NCBI GenBank assembly: GCA_036653595.1
Contig: JAVVTQ010000028.1
Span: 1-19,378, forward strand
Reading direction: 5' to 3'
DNA length: 19,378 nt
Source of the DNA: JAVVTQ01 sp036653595
Lineage (GTDB): Bacteria > Bacillota > Clostridia > Oscillospirales > Ruminococcaceae
The notes under the pieces are model-generated. The model had not been told where the DNA came from and did no database searches. It saw nothing but the letters and a program-made list of their open reading frames with translations. The position numbers were made by a program, and so were the translations under genes. Numbering within the stretch: the first letter of the stretch is position 1; the number at the start of each line of letters is the position of its first letter. Positions 1 to 6,772 of this stretch are shown here, piece by piece.

Positions 1-5
1 GTCAA

Positions 6-57
6 GGGGTTGCGGGGGTGTCGGGGGCAAAAGGGGACGCATTCGAAACGTCCCCTT
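6..57. repeat. G-rich tract merging into a hairpin
   Basis: Four runs of G (6-9, 14-18, 23-27, 33-36) are separated by loops of 4, 4 and 5 bases, which fits the usual G-quadruplex pattern. The last run also forms part of a perfect 9-bp stem, 31-39 with 49-57, around a 9-base loop. The hairpin could be the terminator of a gene to the left of the window, but no T-run follows it (the next bases are AGTCCC). It resembles short extragenic palindromes, though no second copy occurs in this window. Confidence 0.4.
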
Positions 58-149
58 AGTCCCTGACAATAAAAGCCTTTGACCTTGAAACCTCTCTTAG
101 GGACCGCGCAAAATAAAAAGTCAGAAGTAAACTCTAATCGACAGAAGAT

Positions 150-158
150 TGCTACAAT
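150..158 (+). promoter_or_regulatory. Possible extended -10 promoter of the aminotransferase operon
   Basis: TGC followed by TACAAT (153-158) makes an extended -10 element about 27 bases before the preferred aminotransferase start. I see no good -35 hexamer at 16-18 bp spacing, which an extended -10 can tolerate. This is inferred from pattern only. Confidence 0.35.
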
Positions 159-185
159 ACAAACACAAAAATGAGGCGAGTGCGA

Positions 186-1382
186 ATGGAATACAGCTTT
201 GCGAGAAAAATGTCGGGTGTTCAACCGTCGGCGATAAGAGAAATCATGAAATCATCCTCCAACAAAGAGATGATTCAGCTCTCGCTCGGAAACCCGTCGC
301 CCGAGAGCTTTCCGATGAGGGAAATCGAGGGCTTCATCAAGGAGATAATGGCGGAAAATCCCGTGGAAGCGCTTCAATACGGTGTGACAGAGGGCTATGC
401 GCCGCTGAGAGAGGATTTTCGTGTACTCGCAAGAGACAGGTACGGTTCCATGGGAGATGGCGACGATTTGATAGTCACCGCCGGGGCACAGCAGGCGATA
501 GACATAGCGGCAAAGCTTTTTTTGAACGACGGGGACACAGTTATCGCAGAGGGTCCGAGCTTCGTCGGCGCGCTCAATGCCTTTAAAGCCAACGGCGCCA
601 CAATACAGCAAGTGGAGCTGCTGCGCGATGGAATGGATCTCGACTTGCTGGAGCAAACAATAAAAAATGCAAAGAACCCAAAGATAATTTACACAATTCC
701 GACCTTCAACAATCCGACAGGTCTGACCTCTTCTCTCGAGACGCGCCGATGCATTCTTTTCCTTGCAAGGAAATATGACCTCATAGTAGTTGAGGACAAC
801 CCATACGGAGATCTGCGCTATGCGCGGCTTCCCATCCCGACAATCAAGAGCATGGACACCGACGGAAGAGTTATATACTGCGGCTCCATGAGCAAGATAC
901 TGGCGCCCGGTCTGCGCGTCGGCTTTATGGTGGCAAACAGCGGTATAATCGCAAAGGCCGCGATAATAAAGCAGACCAACGATGTGCACACGCCTGTGCT
1001 CAATCAGATGATTTGTCACAAGTTCCTCAACTGCTGCGATTTGGACGCGCATGTGAAGATGATAAGAGAAATGTACAAGCAAAAGTCGCGCATTATGCTG
1101 GCCGCGCTTGAAAAGTTTTCTTGCACAACGCTGGACTGGACGACCCCCGACGGCGGACTTTTTATCTGGTGCACGCTCAAGGACGGACGCGATTCCGTGG
1201 AGTTTTGCAAAAATGCAATGACAAAAAAGGTTGCGGCTGTGCCCGGAAATACATTCTACGGCGACAGCTGCAAGCAGCAGAGCACATTTCGCCTCAACTA
1301 TTCCGGCCCCGATGGCGAGAGCATCGTCAAGGGTGTGAAAATACTGTGCAATATTGCAAAGAAAGAAGAAAACGATGACTGA
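186..1382 (+). CDS. PLP-dependent aminotransferase, class I/II (LysN/MocR-like subgroup)
   Basis: A fold-type I aminotransferase that should move an amino group between an amino acid and a 2-oxo acid in the cytoplasm. From the chosen start it has 398 residues, normal for the family. Visible motifs are the NNPTG stretch at about 175-179, the cofactor-ring aspartate in VVEDNPYGD near 204 with a tyrosine three residues on, the Schiff-base lysine in SMSK near 237 followed by PGLRVG, and the substrate-binding arginine in FRLNYSGP near the C-terminus. An upstream in-frame ATG at 171 exists, but its own codons contain the GAGGCGAG sequence that serves as ribosome binding site for the ATG at 186. The end overlaps trpS by 8 bases. 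Sequence style is closest to 2-aminoadipate or aromatic aminotransferases and the catalytic part of MocR regulators, but there is no DNA-binding domain. The substrate cannot be read from sequence. Confidence 0.9.
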   Translation: MEYSFARKMSGVQPSAIREIMKSSSNKEMIQLSLGNPSPESFPMREIEGFIKEIMAENPVEALQYGVTEGYAPLREDFRVLARDRYGSMGDGDDLIVTAGAQQAIDIAAKLFLNDGDTVIAEGPSFVGALNAFKANGATIQQVELLRDGMDLDLLEQTIKNAKNPKIIYTIPTFNNPTGLTSSLETRRCILFLARKYDLIVVEDNPYGDLRYARLPIPTIKSMDTDGRVIYCGSMSKILAPGLRVGFMVANSGIIAKAAIIKQTNDVHTPVLNQMICHKFLNCCDLDAHVKMIREMYKQKSRIMLAALEKFSCTTLDWTTPDGGLFIWCTLKDGRDSVEFCKNAMTKKVAAVPGNTFYGDSCKQQSTFRLNYSGPDGESIVKGVKILCNIAKKEENDD

Positions 1383-2379
1383 TTCAGTTTCAAGACCGCG
1401 CGTTTTCAGCGGCATACAGCCGACTGGGGGCTTTACACTCGGAAATTATCTCGGAGCAGTCCGCAACTGGGGCGCGCTTCAAGACGACTATGACTGCATA
1501 TACTGTGTGGTCGACTTGCACTCGCTGACAATTCGCCGCGAGCCGGCGGAGCTGCGCAGACAGATAAAGGAAGCGGCGGCCATGCTGATAGCCTGCGGCG
1601 TGGACCCAAAACGATCCATTTTGTATATCCAAGGTGACGTCCATGAGCACGCGGAGCTGTCGTGGATACTCTCATGCTACACGCAGTTCGGCGAGCTGTC
1701 GCGCATGACGCAGTTTAAGGACAAATCGGAAAAACACCCGGAAAATATCAACGGCGGCCTGTTCACATATCCCGTCCTGATGGCGGCCGATATCCTTCTC
1801 TACAACACAAATCTTGTGCCTATCGGTGCCGACCAGAAGCAGCATCTCGAGATAGCGCGTGATATTGCTCTGCGGTTCAACGGCATATACGGAGACGTGT
1901 TCACCATACCGGAGGGATATTTTCCAAAAGTCGGCGCGCGCGTGATGTCCTTGCAGCAGCCGGATGCGAAAATGAGCAAATCGGACGAGAACGTCAACGC
2001 AAAAATCATGCTCACAGATTCATCTGACGATATAATTCGCAAATTCAAGCGCGCGGTTACCGATTCGGAAAGCGAGGTGCGCGCCTCGGAGAACAAGCCC
2101 GGTGTGCTCAACCTCATGACGATTTACTCGGCGCTTACAAGCAAGAGCTTTGGGGATATCGAGAGCGAATTTGACGGGCGGGGCTATGGCGACTTCAAGC
2201 TCGCCGTCGGCGAATCAGTGGCCGACACGCTGCGCCCGATTCAAGAGGAGTATCGGCGCCTCGTTTCGGACAATCAGTATCTTGAGGAGATATTGTCAGA
2301 CGGTGCCGAGCGAGCGGGCTTTATCGCAAAACGCACGCTTCAAAAAGTTCGCAAAAAAGTCGGTCTGGAAAGAAAATAA
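1375..2379 (+). CDS. trpS: Tryptophanyl-tRNA synthetase
   Basis: Class I aminoacyl-tRNA synthetase that activates tryptophan and charges tRNA-Trp. It has 334 residues, typical for bacterial TrpRS. The N-terminus carries the family form of the ATP-binding HIGH motif (FSGIQPTGG then TLGNYLG, about residues 12-27). The second ATP motif, KMSKS, lies at about 199-203 and is followed by DEN. The middle contains the GADQKQHLE stretch typical of the tryptophan/tyrosine subfamily. The ATG at 1375 is preferred over an upstream in-frame TTG because it lies just after a GAAAGAAG purine stretch and matches the usual N-terminus. It overlaps the aminotransferase stop by 8 bases, which points to translational coupling. 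No tryptophan T-box precedes it, so control probably comes from the upstream operon promoter. Confidence 0.97.
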   Translation: MTDSVSRPRVFSGIQPTGGFTLGNYLGAVRNWGALQDDYDCIYCVVDLHSLTIRREPAELRRQIKEAAAMLIACGVDPKRSILYIQGDVHEHAELSWILSCYTQFGELSRMTQFKDKSEKHPENINGGLFTYPVLMAADILLYNTNLVPIGADQKQHLEIARDIALRFNGIYGDVFTIPEGYFPKVGARVMSLQQPDAKMSKSDENVNAKIMLTDSSDDIIRKFKRAVTDSESEVRASENKPGVLNLMTIYSALTSKSFGDIESEFDGRGYGDFKLAVGESVADTLRPIQEEYRRLVSDNQYLEEILSDGAERAGFIAKRTLQKVRKKVGLERK

Positions 2380-2398
2380 AGAAAAGGAAGAAAAACAG

Positions 2399-3031
2399 AT
2401 GTCAGAATTTATGTCCTATGATCCATGGGTAAACATCACCTCGCGCAACGGAATACCGGGCGACGAGCTTGTCTCGGCACTTCAAAAATCCATCCGCAAG
2501 GGAAATGAAGAGATAGCCTGTCGCGCAGCTTATGAAATGTACATCACAAGCGAGCAGTTTGAGGACAAGCTGTGGCGCAGGCTCAACGCGATAAGCGTGG
2601 AGGACATCGGTTTTGGGGAGACGATGGCGCCCGTGCTCATCAACAGTCTCGACGAGATGCGAAAGAAATTCCCCTACAACGACGGCGACCGCCCGCTGTT
2701 TTTTCTGCACGCTATTCGCTATTTGTGCAAATGTTCCAAGGAGCGCTCGACCGACTGCCTCAAAAACATAATAATCAAGGATTTCGCAAAGGGCTATAAA
2801 TTTGAAGTTCCCGATTATGCGTATGACATGCACACGGCAAAAGGGCGCGAAAAGGGACGTGATGTAAACCACTTCCTCGATGTCGCAAGCGCTGTCACAC
2901 CTGTCATGGAGGGCTATGACGACACATATCGTCAGCGCCTTAAAAAGATGATAAGTGAGGAGCTGTCAGGAGAAGCCGAAGAGGCAGGGCCTGAGGTTTT
3001 GCCGTTTGAGTACAACACCTGGCAGCAGTGA
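2399..3031 (+). CDS. Orphan RarA/MgsA C-terminal-domain protein (no AAA+ ATPase)
   Basis: A 210-residue soluble protein. Residues about 23-75 read like the C-terminal part of RarA/MgsA replication-associated ATPases: DELVSALQKSIRKG, then a WRRL helix, then an ISVEDIGF motif corresponding to ASEDIG. Further on there is a PDYAYDMHTAKGREKGRD segment with a following HF, seen in stand-alone relatives of this domain. No Walker A or Walker B motif is present and nothing upstream could encode one, since the preceding 19 bases separate it from trpS. A GGAAG ribosome binding site lies 8 bases before the ATG. In RarA this region forms the tetramerisation and partner-binding part, so a scaffold or modulator role at replication forks is possible. 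That is inference, and the domain assignment rests on motif recognition alone. Confidence 0.75.
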   Translation: MSEFMSYDPWVNITSRNGIPGDELVSALQKSIRKGNEEIACRAAYEMYITSEQFEDKLWRRLNAISVEDIGFGETMAPVLINSLDEMRKKFPYNDGDRPLFFLHAIRYLCKCSKERSTDCLKNIIIKDFAKGYKFEVPDYAYDMHTAKGREKGRDVNHFLDVASAVTPVMEGYDDTYRQRLKKMISEELSGEAEEAGPEVLPFEYNTWQQ

Positions 3032-3058
3032 TATCTGCCTGCTTCATCACTGTTTTTT
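3026..3058 (+). terminator. Terminator spanning the stop codon of the RarA-C-like gene
   Basis: A 7-bp stem, CAGTGAT (3026-3032) with ATCACTG (3046-3052), is followed by six T residues (3053-3058). The stop codon lies inside the left arm. It fits an intrinsic terminator for the aminotransferase-trpS-RarA-C operon. Confidence 0.6.
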
Positions 3059-3091
3059 GCAGTCGGCGCTAAAGCGTGTTAAATAAAACTA

Positions 3092-3133
3092 AAAGGCCTC
3101 AAATTTGCCGTTTGCTGCAAATTTGAGGCCTTT
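3092..3133. terminator. Bidirectional terminator between convergent operons
   Basis: A perfect 16-bp stem (3092-3107 with 3118-3133) encloses a 10-base loop. On the plus side it is followed by GTTTTTG. On the minus side the transcript continues into TTTTAGTTTTATTT. It therefore serves the plus-strand operon to its left and the minus-strand deacetylase that ends at 3148. Confidence 0.9.
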
Positions 3134-3147
3134 GTTTTTGTGAAAAA

Positions 3148-4089
3148 TCAGTTTAGTATAGTTTCACCGCGCGGTTTTGCAAGAGGTGGGTCTAACCCCG
3201 CAAGAGTGGTTACGAGCGAAAAAGAATAGCCGTCGGCGCGCAGACGCTCTATAAGCTCGGGCAATATTTTGGCGTTGGTCGACGAGACGGTGTGCAAAAG
3301 GTAAATCGCGCCGGGGTGCGCGGCCTTTGCCAGCCTTGTCACAGATGACGCGGGGTCAGGCTGGGCATCCGTGAGCCAGTCGCGGTAAGCAAAGCTCCAA
3401 AATACGCTCTTATATCCCAATGAGTTGACAATCGAGAGCGTATTCTCGGAGAACTCGCCCATCGGGAACCTGAAAAGCTTCATGGAATAGCCGAATTCCT
3501 TCTCGATATAGTCGTGCAGAACGGTCACCTCAGCGGCAGCCTTTTCGCTGCTGATACCCGGCATGGACGGATGATGCACGGAGTGGTTGGCGAGCGTGTG
3601 TCCGTCAGCGATAATGCGCCTCACGATATCAGGGGCTTCCTTTACATATTGCATGGTGATGAAAAATGTGCCCTTGACGCCCGCATTCTCGAGCGCGTCG
3701 AGGATGGCCGGGGTATAGCCGTTTTCATAGCCCAAATCAAAGGTCAGGCATATTGTCTTGTCGGCATCGGGAAACACGAAATATGCGCCGAGGTCCGCGT
3801 ATTTTATCTGTGCGTCCACGGAATCCGTCGTCTGGTTCCTTTCGTTGACATGGTTGCCGCAGCCCCAACCGATTTTTTGATTGGACAGTACAGGCAGACT
3901 GTCCTCGGCGCCTGTGACAGGAAGATTGTCGGTCGGCTCGGCCTGCTCAATTTCACCCTGTGGCGAGGGGAGCTTGGAGCCATCGGACGCGCTTTTGTTT
4001 TTGTCCCTTGGATTTGCCGCAAAAAACACGGCTGCCGCGACAACGAGCAGCGCGAGCAGCGACAGCAGCGCGATCTTGAATTTTTCCAT
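3148..4089 (-). CDS. PdaA-like polysaccharide deacetylase, membrane-anchored
   Basis: A 313-residue NodB-fold carbohydrate esterase, expected to remove N-acetyl groups from peptidoglycan outside the membrane. Residues about 5-25 form an uncleaved-looking hydrophobic anchor (no lipobox), followed by a Ser/Pro-rich linker. The PdaA-type prelude KIGWGCGNH lies at 72-80. The catalytic domain has TFDLGYENG (Asp118), the zinc-binding HSVHH (His169, His173), RFPMGEFSE (Arg207), the PdaA-typical WSFAYRDW near 231-238 and a late LLHT histidine (266). PdaA enzymes make muramic delta-lactam in spore cortex, so a sporulation role is plausible but unproven. The usual Asn after the first Asp in PdaA is Leu here. 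AAGGAGA lies about 8 bases before the ATG at 4089; an in-frame extension to 4215 runs into the upstream gene and lacks such a site. It sits 83 bases behind the NusG_II gene. Confidence 0.88.
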   Translation of the reverse strand: MEKFKIALLSLLALLVVAAAVFFAANPRDKNKSASDGSKLPSPQGEIEQAEPTDNLPVTGAEDSLPVLSNQKIGWGCGNHVNERNQTTDSVDAQIKYADLGAYFVFPDADKTICLTFDLGYENGYTPAILDALENAGVKGTFFITMQYVKEAPDIVRRIIADGHTLANHSVHHPSMPGISSEKAAAEVTVLHDYIEKEFGYSMKLFRFPMGEFSENTLSIVNSLGYKSVFWSFAYRDWLTDAQPDPASSVTRLAKAAHPGAIYLLHTVSSTNAKILPELIERLRADGYSFSLVTTLAGLDPPLAKPRGETILN

Positions 4090-4172
4090 ATAAAATCTCC
4101 TTTTGAAACACAATGCATGTGTATACACGTTATTATTCCAAAAGAAGCGCAGGGTATCGGCATTAAAAAGTG

Positions 4173-4517
4173 TCAGTTTTTGACTATTTGCACGGAAACA
4201 CGCGCAGGCATGCACACGGCATATTCAAATTCCTCTCCGATAAGCCCAAAACCCTCGCACAGCTTGTCGGGACACTGCGAGTTTATAAAGTGAATTTTGC
4301 CGTCGGAAACCTCAAGTGACACCGGCAAATCGGCATCGACACTGTAAATGCCGTCGTTGGAGAGGTCAATTCGCATGACTTCGCCGCCGTTATAGGTGAC
4401 GACGGCCACGTTGCCGCGCCCACCAATCAGCTTAAAGCACAGTATTGCTGCGGCGCTGACAAGCACGAGTGCCGCGATTATAAGTATTTCCTTTTTTTTG
4501 AAGTAAGAATTTTTCAT
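4173..4517 (-). CDS. NusG domain II-containing membrane-anchored protein
   Basis: A 114-residue protein with a lysine-rich N-terminus, one membrane segment at about residues 11-30, and an extracytoplasmic domain of about 80 residues. The domain has the pattern of the NusG_II family: VTYNGGEVMRIDL, then IYSV, a KIHFINSQCPDKLCEGFGLI stretch with two cysteines, and a terminal VQIV. Family function is unknown; despite the name these proteins are not transcription factors. In other Clostridia such genes often sit near FMN-transfer, redox or isoprenoid genes, but here the neighbour is the PdaA-like gene in the same direction. No ribosome binding site precedes the ATG. A TATAAT sequence lies only six bases upstream, so the transcript may be almost leaderless, or translation may begin further upstream. 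Confidence 0.78.
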   Translation of the reverse strand: MKNSYFKKKEILIIAALVLVSAAAILCFKLIGGRGNVAVVTYNGGEVMRIDLSNDGIYSVDADLPVSLEVSDGKIHFINSQCPDKLCEGFGLIGEEFEYAVCMPARVSVQIVKN

Positions 4518-4625
4518 ATGACCATTATACACCAAAGCACAAAAAAACACCGCGTAATTTGTAAAGTCAAATAAAACAGGCTTGTTATGCGCACATGCTT
4601 TTTTTATTTAAATATTTTGCGCCAC

Positions 4626-4654
4626 TGTAAAAATAAGGAGCGGTATGTTATACT
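4626..4654 (+). promoter_or_regulatory. Extended -10 promoter of the dipeptidase gene
   Basis: TATACT at 4649-4654 is preceded by TGT (4646-4648), giving an extended -10 element. The sequence 17 bp upstream (TGTAAA, 4626-4631) is only a weak -35. The position, about 45 bases before the dipeptidase start, is sensible. Confidence 0.5.
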
Positions 4655-4697
4655 CAAAAAAGAATTGTGCACAGCTAAGAGAAAAGAGGAAATGAAA

Positions 4698-6092
4698 ATG
4701 GACAACGAAATCAGAGCATTTGTCGGGGAGAACATCGACGGCATAAAGAGAGATATAAAGCGCCTTGTCGACATAAAAAGCGTGAAAGGCACGCCAAAAC
4801 CCGGTATGCCATACGGCGAGGATGTACACAGAGTGAAGCTTGAGGCGATGAAGCTCTGCGAGGAAATCGGAATGGCGGTCACGGACTGCGACGGCAAGGT
4901 CGCGTATGCGCACTATGGCAGAGATGACAAATTTATCGCAATAGTCGCGCACGTCGACGTTGTCCCCGAGGGCGGCGGCTGGGATACACCGCCATATGAC
5001 CTGACAGAGCGCGACGGCTACCTTGTAGGGCGCGGCACTCTCGACGACAAGGGCCCGTTTGTGATAGCCGCGTGGGCGGTGAAATACCTTATAGAGAACA
5101 AGATTGACCTCAACTACGGAATCCGCATTATCATAGGGCTGGACGAGGAAAGCGGAATGAGCGATATCGAATACTACAACAAGCACTGCACCGAGCCTTT
5201 GTTTTCATTTACCCCGGACAGTGATTTTCCCGTGGGACACGGCGAAAAGGGCATATTTGAGGCGAATCTCATATCGGAAAAGCTTTGCGGCACAGTGAGG
5301 GAGCTTTGCGGCGGAGTCGCCACAAACGTTGTCTCCGACTTTGCAAAAGCAAAGCTGGACGGCGACAAGTTTGAAATTCTTTCCCAAAAAGCCCTGTCGG
5401 CGGAGAATATAAAGGTTTGTCTGCAAGACAAGCTCACAGTCGTTGAGGCGAGCGGAAAGGCAGCTCATGCGGGCAACCCATACGGCTCTGTAAACGCCAA
5501 CTATCTCTTGATGAAATTCCTGCGCGACAGCGGCGTCCTCGTTGAAAAGGAGCAAAAGGCCGCAGAATTCATGTGTCGGGTTATGCAGTCATACGACGGC
5601 AAGCAGCTCAACATCAACTGCGACGATGGGATTTTTGCCCCGCTCACGATGATTGGCGGCATGCTCTCGATGAGAGACGGTGCGTTTGTCCTCAACGTCA
5701 ACAGCCGCTACCCGACGGCCATAACGCCGGATGAACTGGAAAAACGAGTGGACAAGGCGTGCCGCGAAAACGACTTCAGCATGCAAGTGGATTGCAACAG
5801 CGGTCCATTCTACCTTGAGCCGACACACACCGCGGTGAAGATTCTGTGCGACATTTACAACGAGGTCACAAACAGCAACGAAAAGCCGTATGTGATGAGC
5901 GGAGGCACATATGCGCGCATGATGAACAATGCCGTCTCCTATGGAATCGAGTTCCCCGGACAGGAGAAAGAGGATCCCGAGTGGGTCGGCGCCGTTCACA
6001 TGAAAAACGAGGCTCTCAAAATAGAGCGCGCAAAACAGTCGTGCGAAATTTTCATAAATACGCTCATAAAGCTGCAAAATGTGAAGCTGTGA
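4698..6092 (+). CDS. Sapep (PepV-type) M20 family metallodipeptidase
   Basis: A 464-residue cytoplasmic dinuclear zinc peptidase that should split dipeptides, including beta-alanyl or D-amino-acid-containing ones in studied relatives. The M20 metal site is visible: His85 in AHVDVVPEG, the bridging Asp116 in GTLDDKGP, the general-base and metal glutamates 150-151 in GLDEESG, an aspartate in FTPDSDFP near 174-176, and His434 in VHMKNE near the end. The lid-domain insertion between about 185 and 385 makes the length typical for Sapep rather than short M20 enzymes. Two close ATGs exist (4692 and 4698). AGAGGA at 4685-4690 leaves seven bases before 4698 but only one before 4692, so 4698 is chosen. 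It is a single-gene unit with its own promoter and terminator. Confidence 0.93.
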   Translation: MDNEIRAFVGENIDGIKRDIKRLVDIKSVKGTPKPGMPYGEDVHRVKLEAMKLCEEIGMAVTDCDGKVAYAHYGRDDKFIAIVAHVDVVPEGGGWDTPPYDLTERDGYLVGRGTLDDKGPFVIAAWAVKYLIENKIDLNYGIRIIIGLDEESGMSDIEYYNKHCTEPLFSFTPDSDFPVGHGEKGIFEANLISEKLCGTVRELCGGVATNVVSDFAKAKLDGDKFEILSQKALSAENIKVCLQDKLTVVEASGKAAHAGNPYGSVNANYLLMKFLRDSGVLVEKEQKAAEFMCRVMQSYDGKQLNINCDDGIFAPLTMIGGMLSMRDGAFVLNVNSRYPTAITPDELEKRVDKACRENDFSMQVDCNSGPFYLEPTHTAVKILCDIYNEVTNSNEKPYVMSGGTYARMMNNAVSYGIEFPGQEKEDPEWVGAVHMKNEALKIERAKQSCEIFINTLIKLQNVKL

Positions 6093-6179
6093 TTTTTTTG
6101 ATGTTTCGATTTCCGAGCGGCAAGTTTTTGATGCTCAAACTCGGCGATAAAATCTCGGCACGACAAAGAGCATAAATGT

Positions 6180-6220
6180 AAACCTCCGCGCGCTGGCTTC
6201 CGGTCGGTGCGCGGAGGTTT
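6180..6220 (+). terminator. Terminator after the dipeptidase gene
   Basis: A perfect 12-bp GC-rich stem (6180-6191 with 6209-6220) encloses a 17-base loop. The stem ends in TTT and continues TAAATT, so the T-tract is weak but the helix is strong. The 185 bases from here to the next promoter are AT-rich and show nothing else I can support. Confidence 0.75.
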
Positions 6221-6405
6221 TAAATTGGATTATCAAAATGCGAGCTGCGCAAAGTCACAGAGTGTCAAAATCAAAATCGCCTGCAAAATACAGCGCTCAT
6301 CAAAAAAATTCCGTGAGGCTGCGTGCCAAATATGCTCAAATTGTGCGTAAAATGGCCGAGCTTGGCGAAAAATAAAAAAAAGTTTGTAAAAAAATAAAAA
6401 AAGTG

Positions 6406-6434
6406 TTGACGAAAATGTGCAATGCCGCTATAAT
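6406..6434 (+). promoter_or_regulatory. Sigma-A type promoter of the metNIQ T-box operon
   Basis: TTGACG (6406-6411) and TATAAT (6429-6434) are separated by exactly 17 bp, and an A-rich stretch lies upstream. It is among the best promoter matches in the window. The predicted start near 6441 lies just before the T-box stem I. Confidence 0.88.
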
Positions 6435-6440
6435 CATTCA

Positions 6441-6726
6441 CAACAGCATATATTAAACGGCAATGAAGAGAAGAGTAGCATCCCCTCCGCGTTTTGAAAG
6501 AGAGCCCACACACGCTGAAAGTGGGCAAACAAGGAAGATGTGAACATGGTCTTGGAGCCGCACATTCGAAGCAGAGGCTTAGAGTGTGTCGGGGTTCGCC
6601 CGTTACAGCGACAGAGTATAACACATTTTTGTGCGTACTTGGCAAGGCATATTCCGCGAGGATTATGCGAATTAAGGTGGTAACACGGGTATTGATGCTC
6701 GTCCTTTTGCAAGGACGGGTTTTTTT
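6441..6726 (+). promoter_or_regulatory. T-box leader, methionine specifier (AUG)
   Basis: A tRNA-sensing leader for the downstream methionine transporter. It starts with the stem I signature GAAGAGAAGAGTAGC. The distal helix is 6504-6509 with 6521-6526. The specifier region GAACATGGTCTTGGAGC holds ATG at 6546-6548, matching methionine. A stem II-like helix pairs 6587-6591 with 6609-6613. The antiterminator is AAGG (6674-6677) with CCTT (6703-6706), a 7-base bulge 6678-6684, and ACGGG (6685-6689) with CTCGT (6698-6702). The bulge begins TGGT, able to pair with the ACCA end of tRNA-Met. The competing terminator is described separately. Uncharged tRNA-Met should therefore stabilise the antiterminator. 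The bulge reads TGGTAAC instead of the usual TGGNACC. Confidence 0.92.
6698..6726 (+). terminator. T-box attenuator terminator
   Basis: A 9-bp stem (6698-6706 with 6711-6719, one G-U pair) with a 4-base loop is followed by seven T residues (6720-6726). Its left arm is the same sequence used as the 3' half of the antiterminator, so the two structures exclude each other. Confidence 0.93.
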
Positions 6727-6772
6727 GTTGCTATTTTTGCGGTGAAATCCGCACAGACTGGAAGAGGAACAA

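Noticed and set aside
252..1415. Long minus-strand open frame (387 codons) opposite the aminotransferase
   Set aside because: It is a shadow of a clearly conserved gene. Its translation is rich in Cys and His, has no family motif, and has no ribosome binding site.
6441..6726. SAM (S-box) riboswitch as the metNIQ regulator
   Set aside because: Expected for a clostridial methionine transporter, but the leader has T-box stem I, specifier and antiterminator bulge and none of the S-box core motifs.
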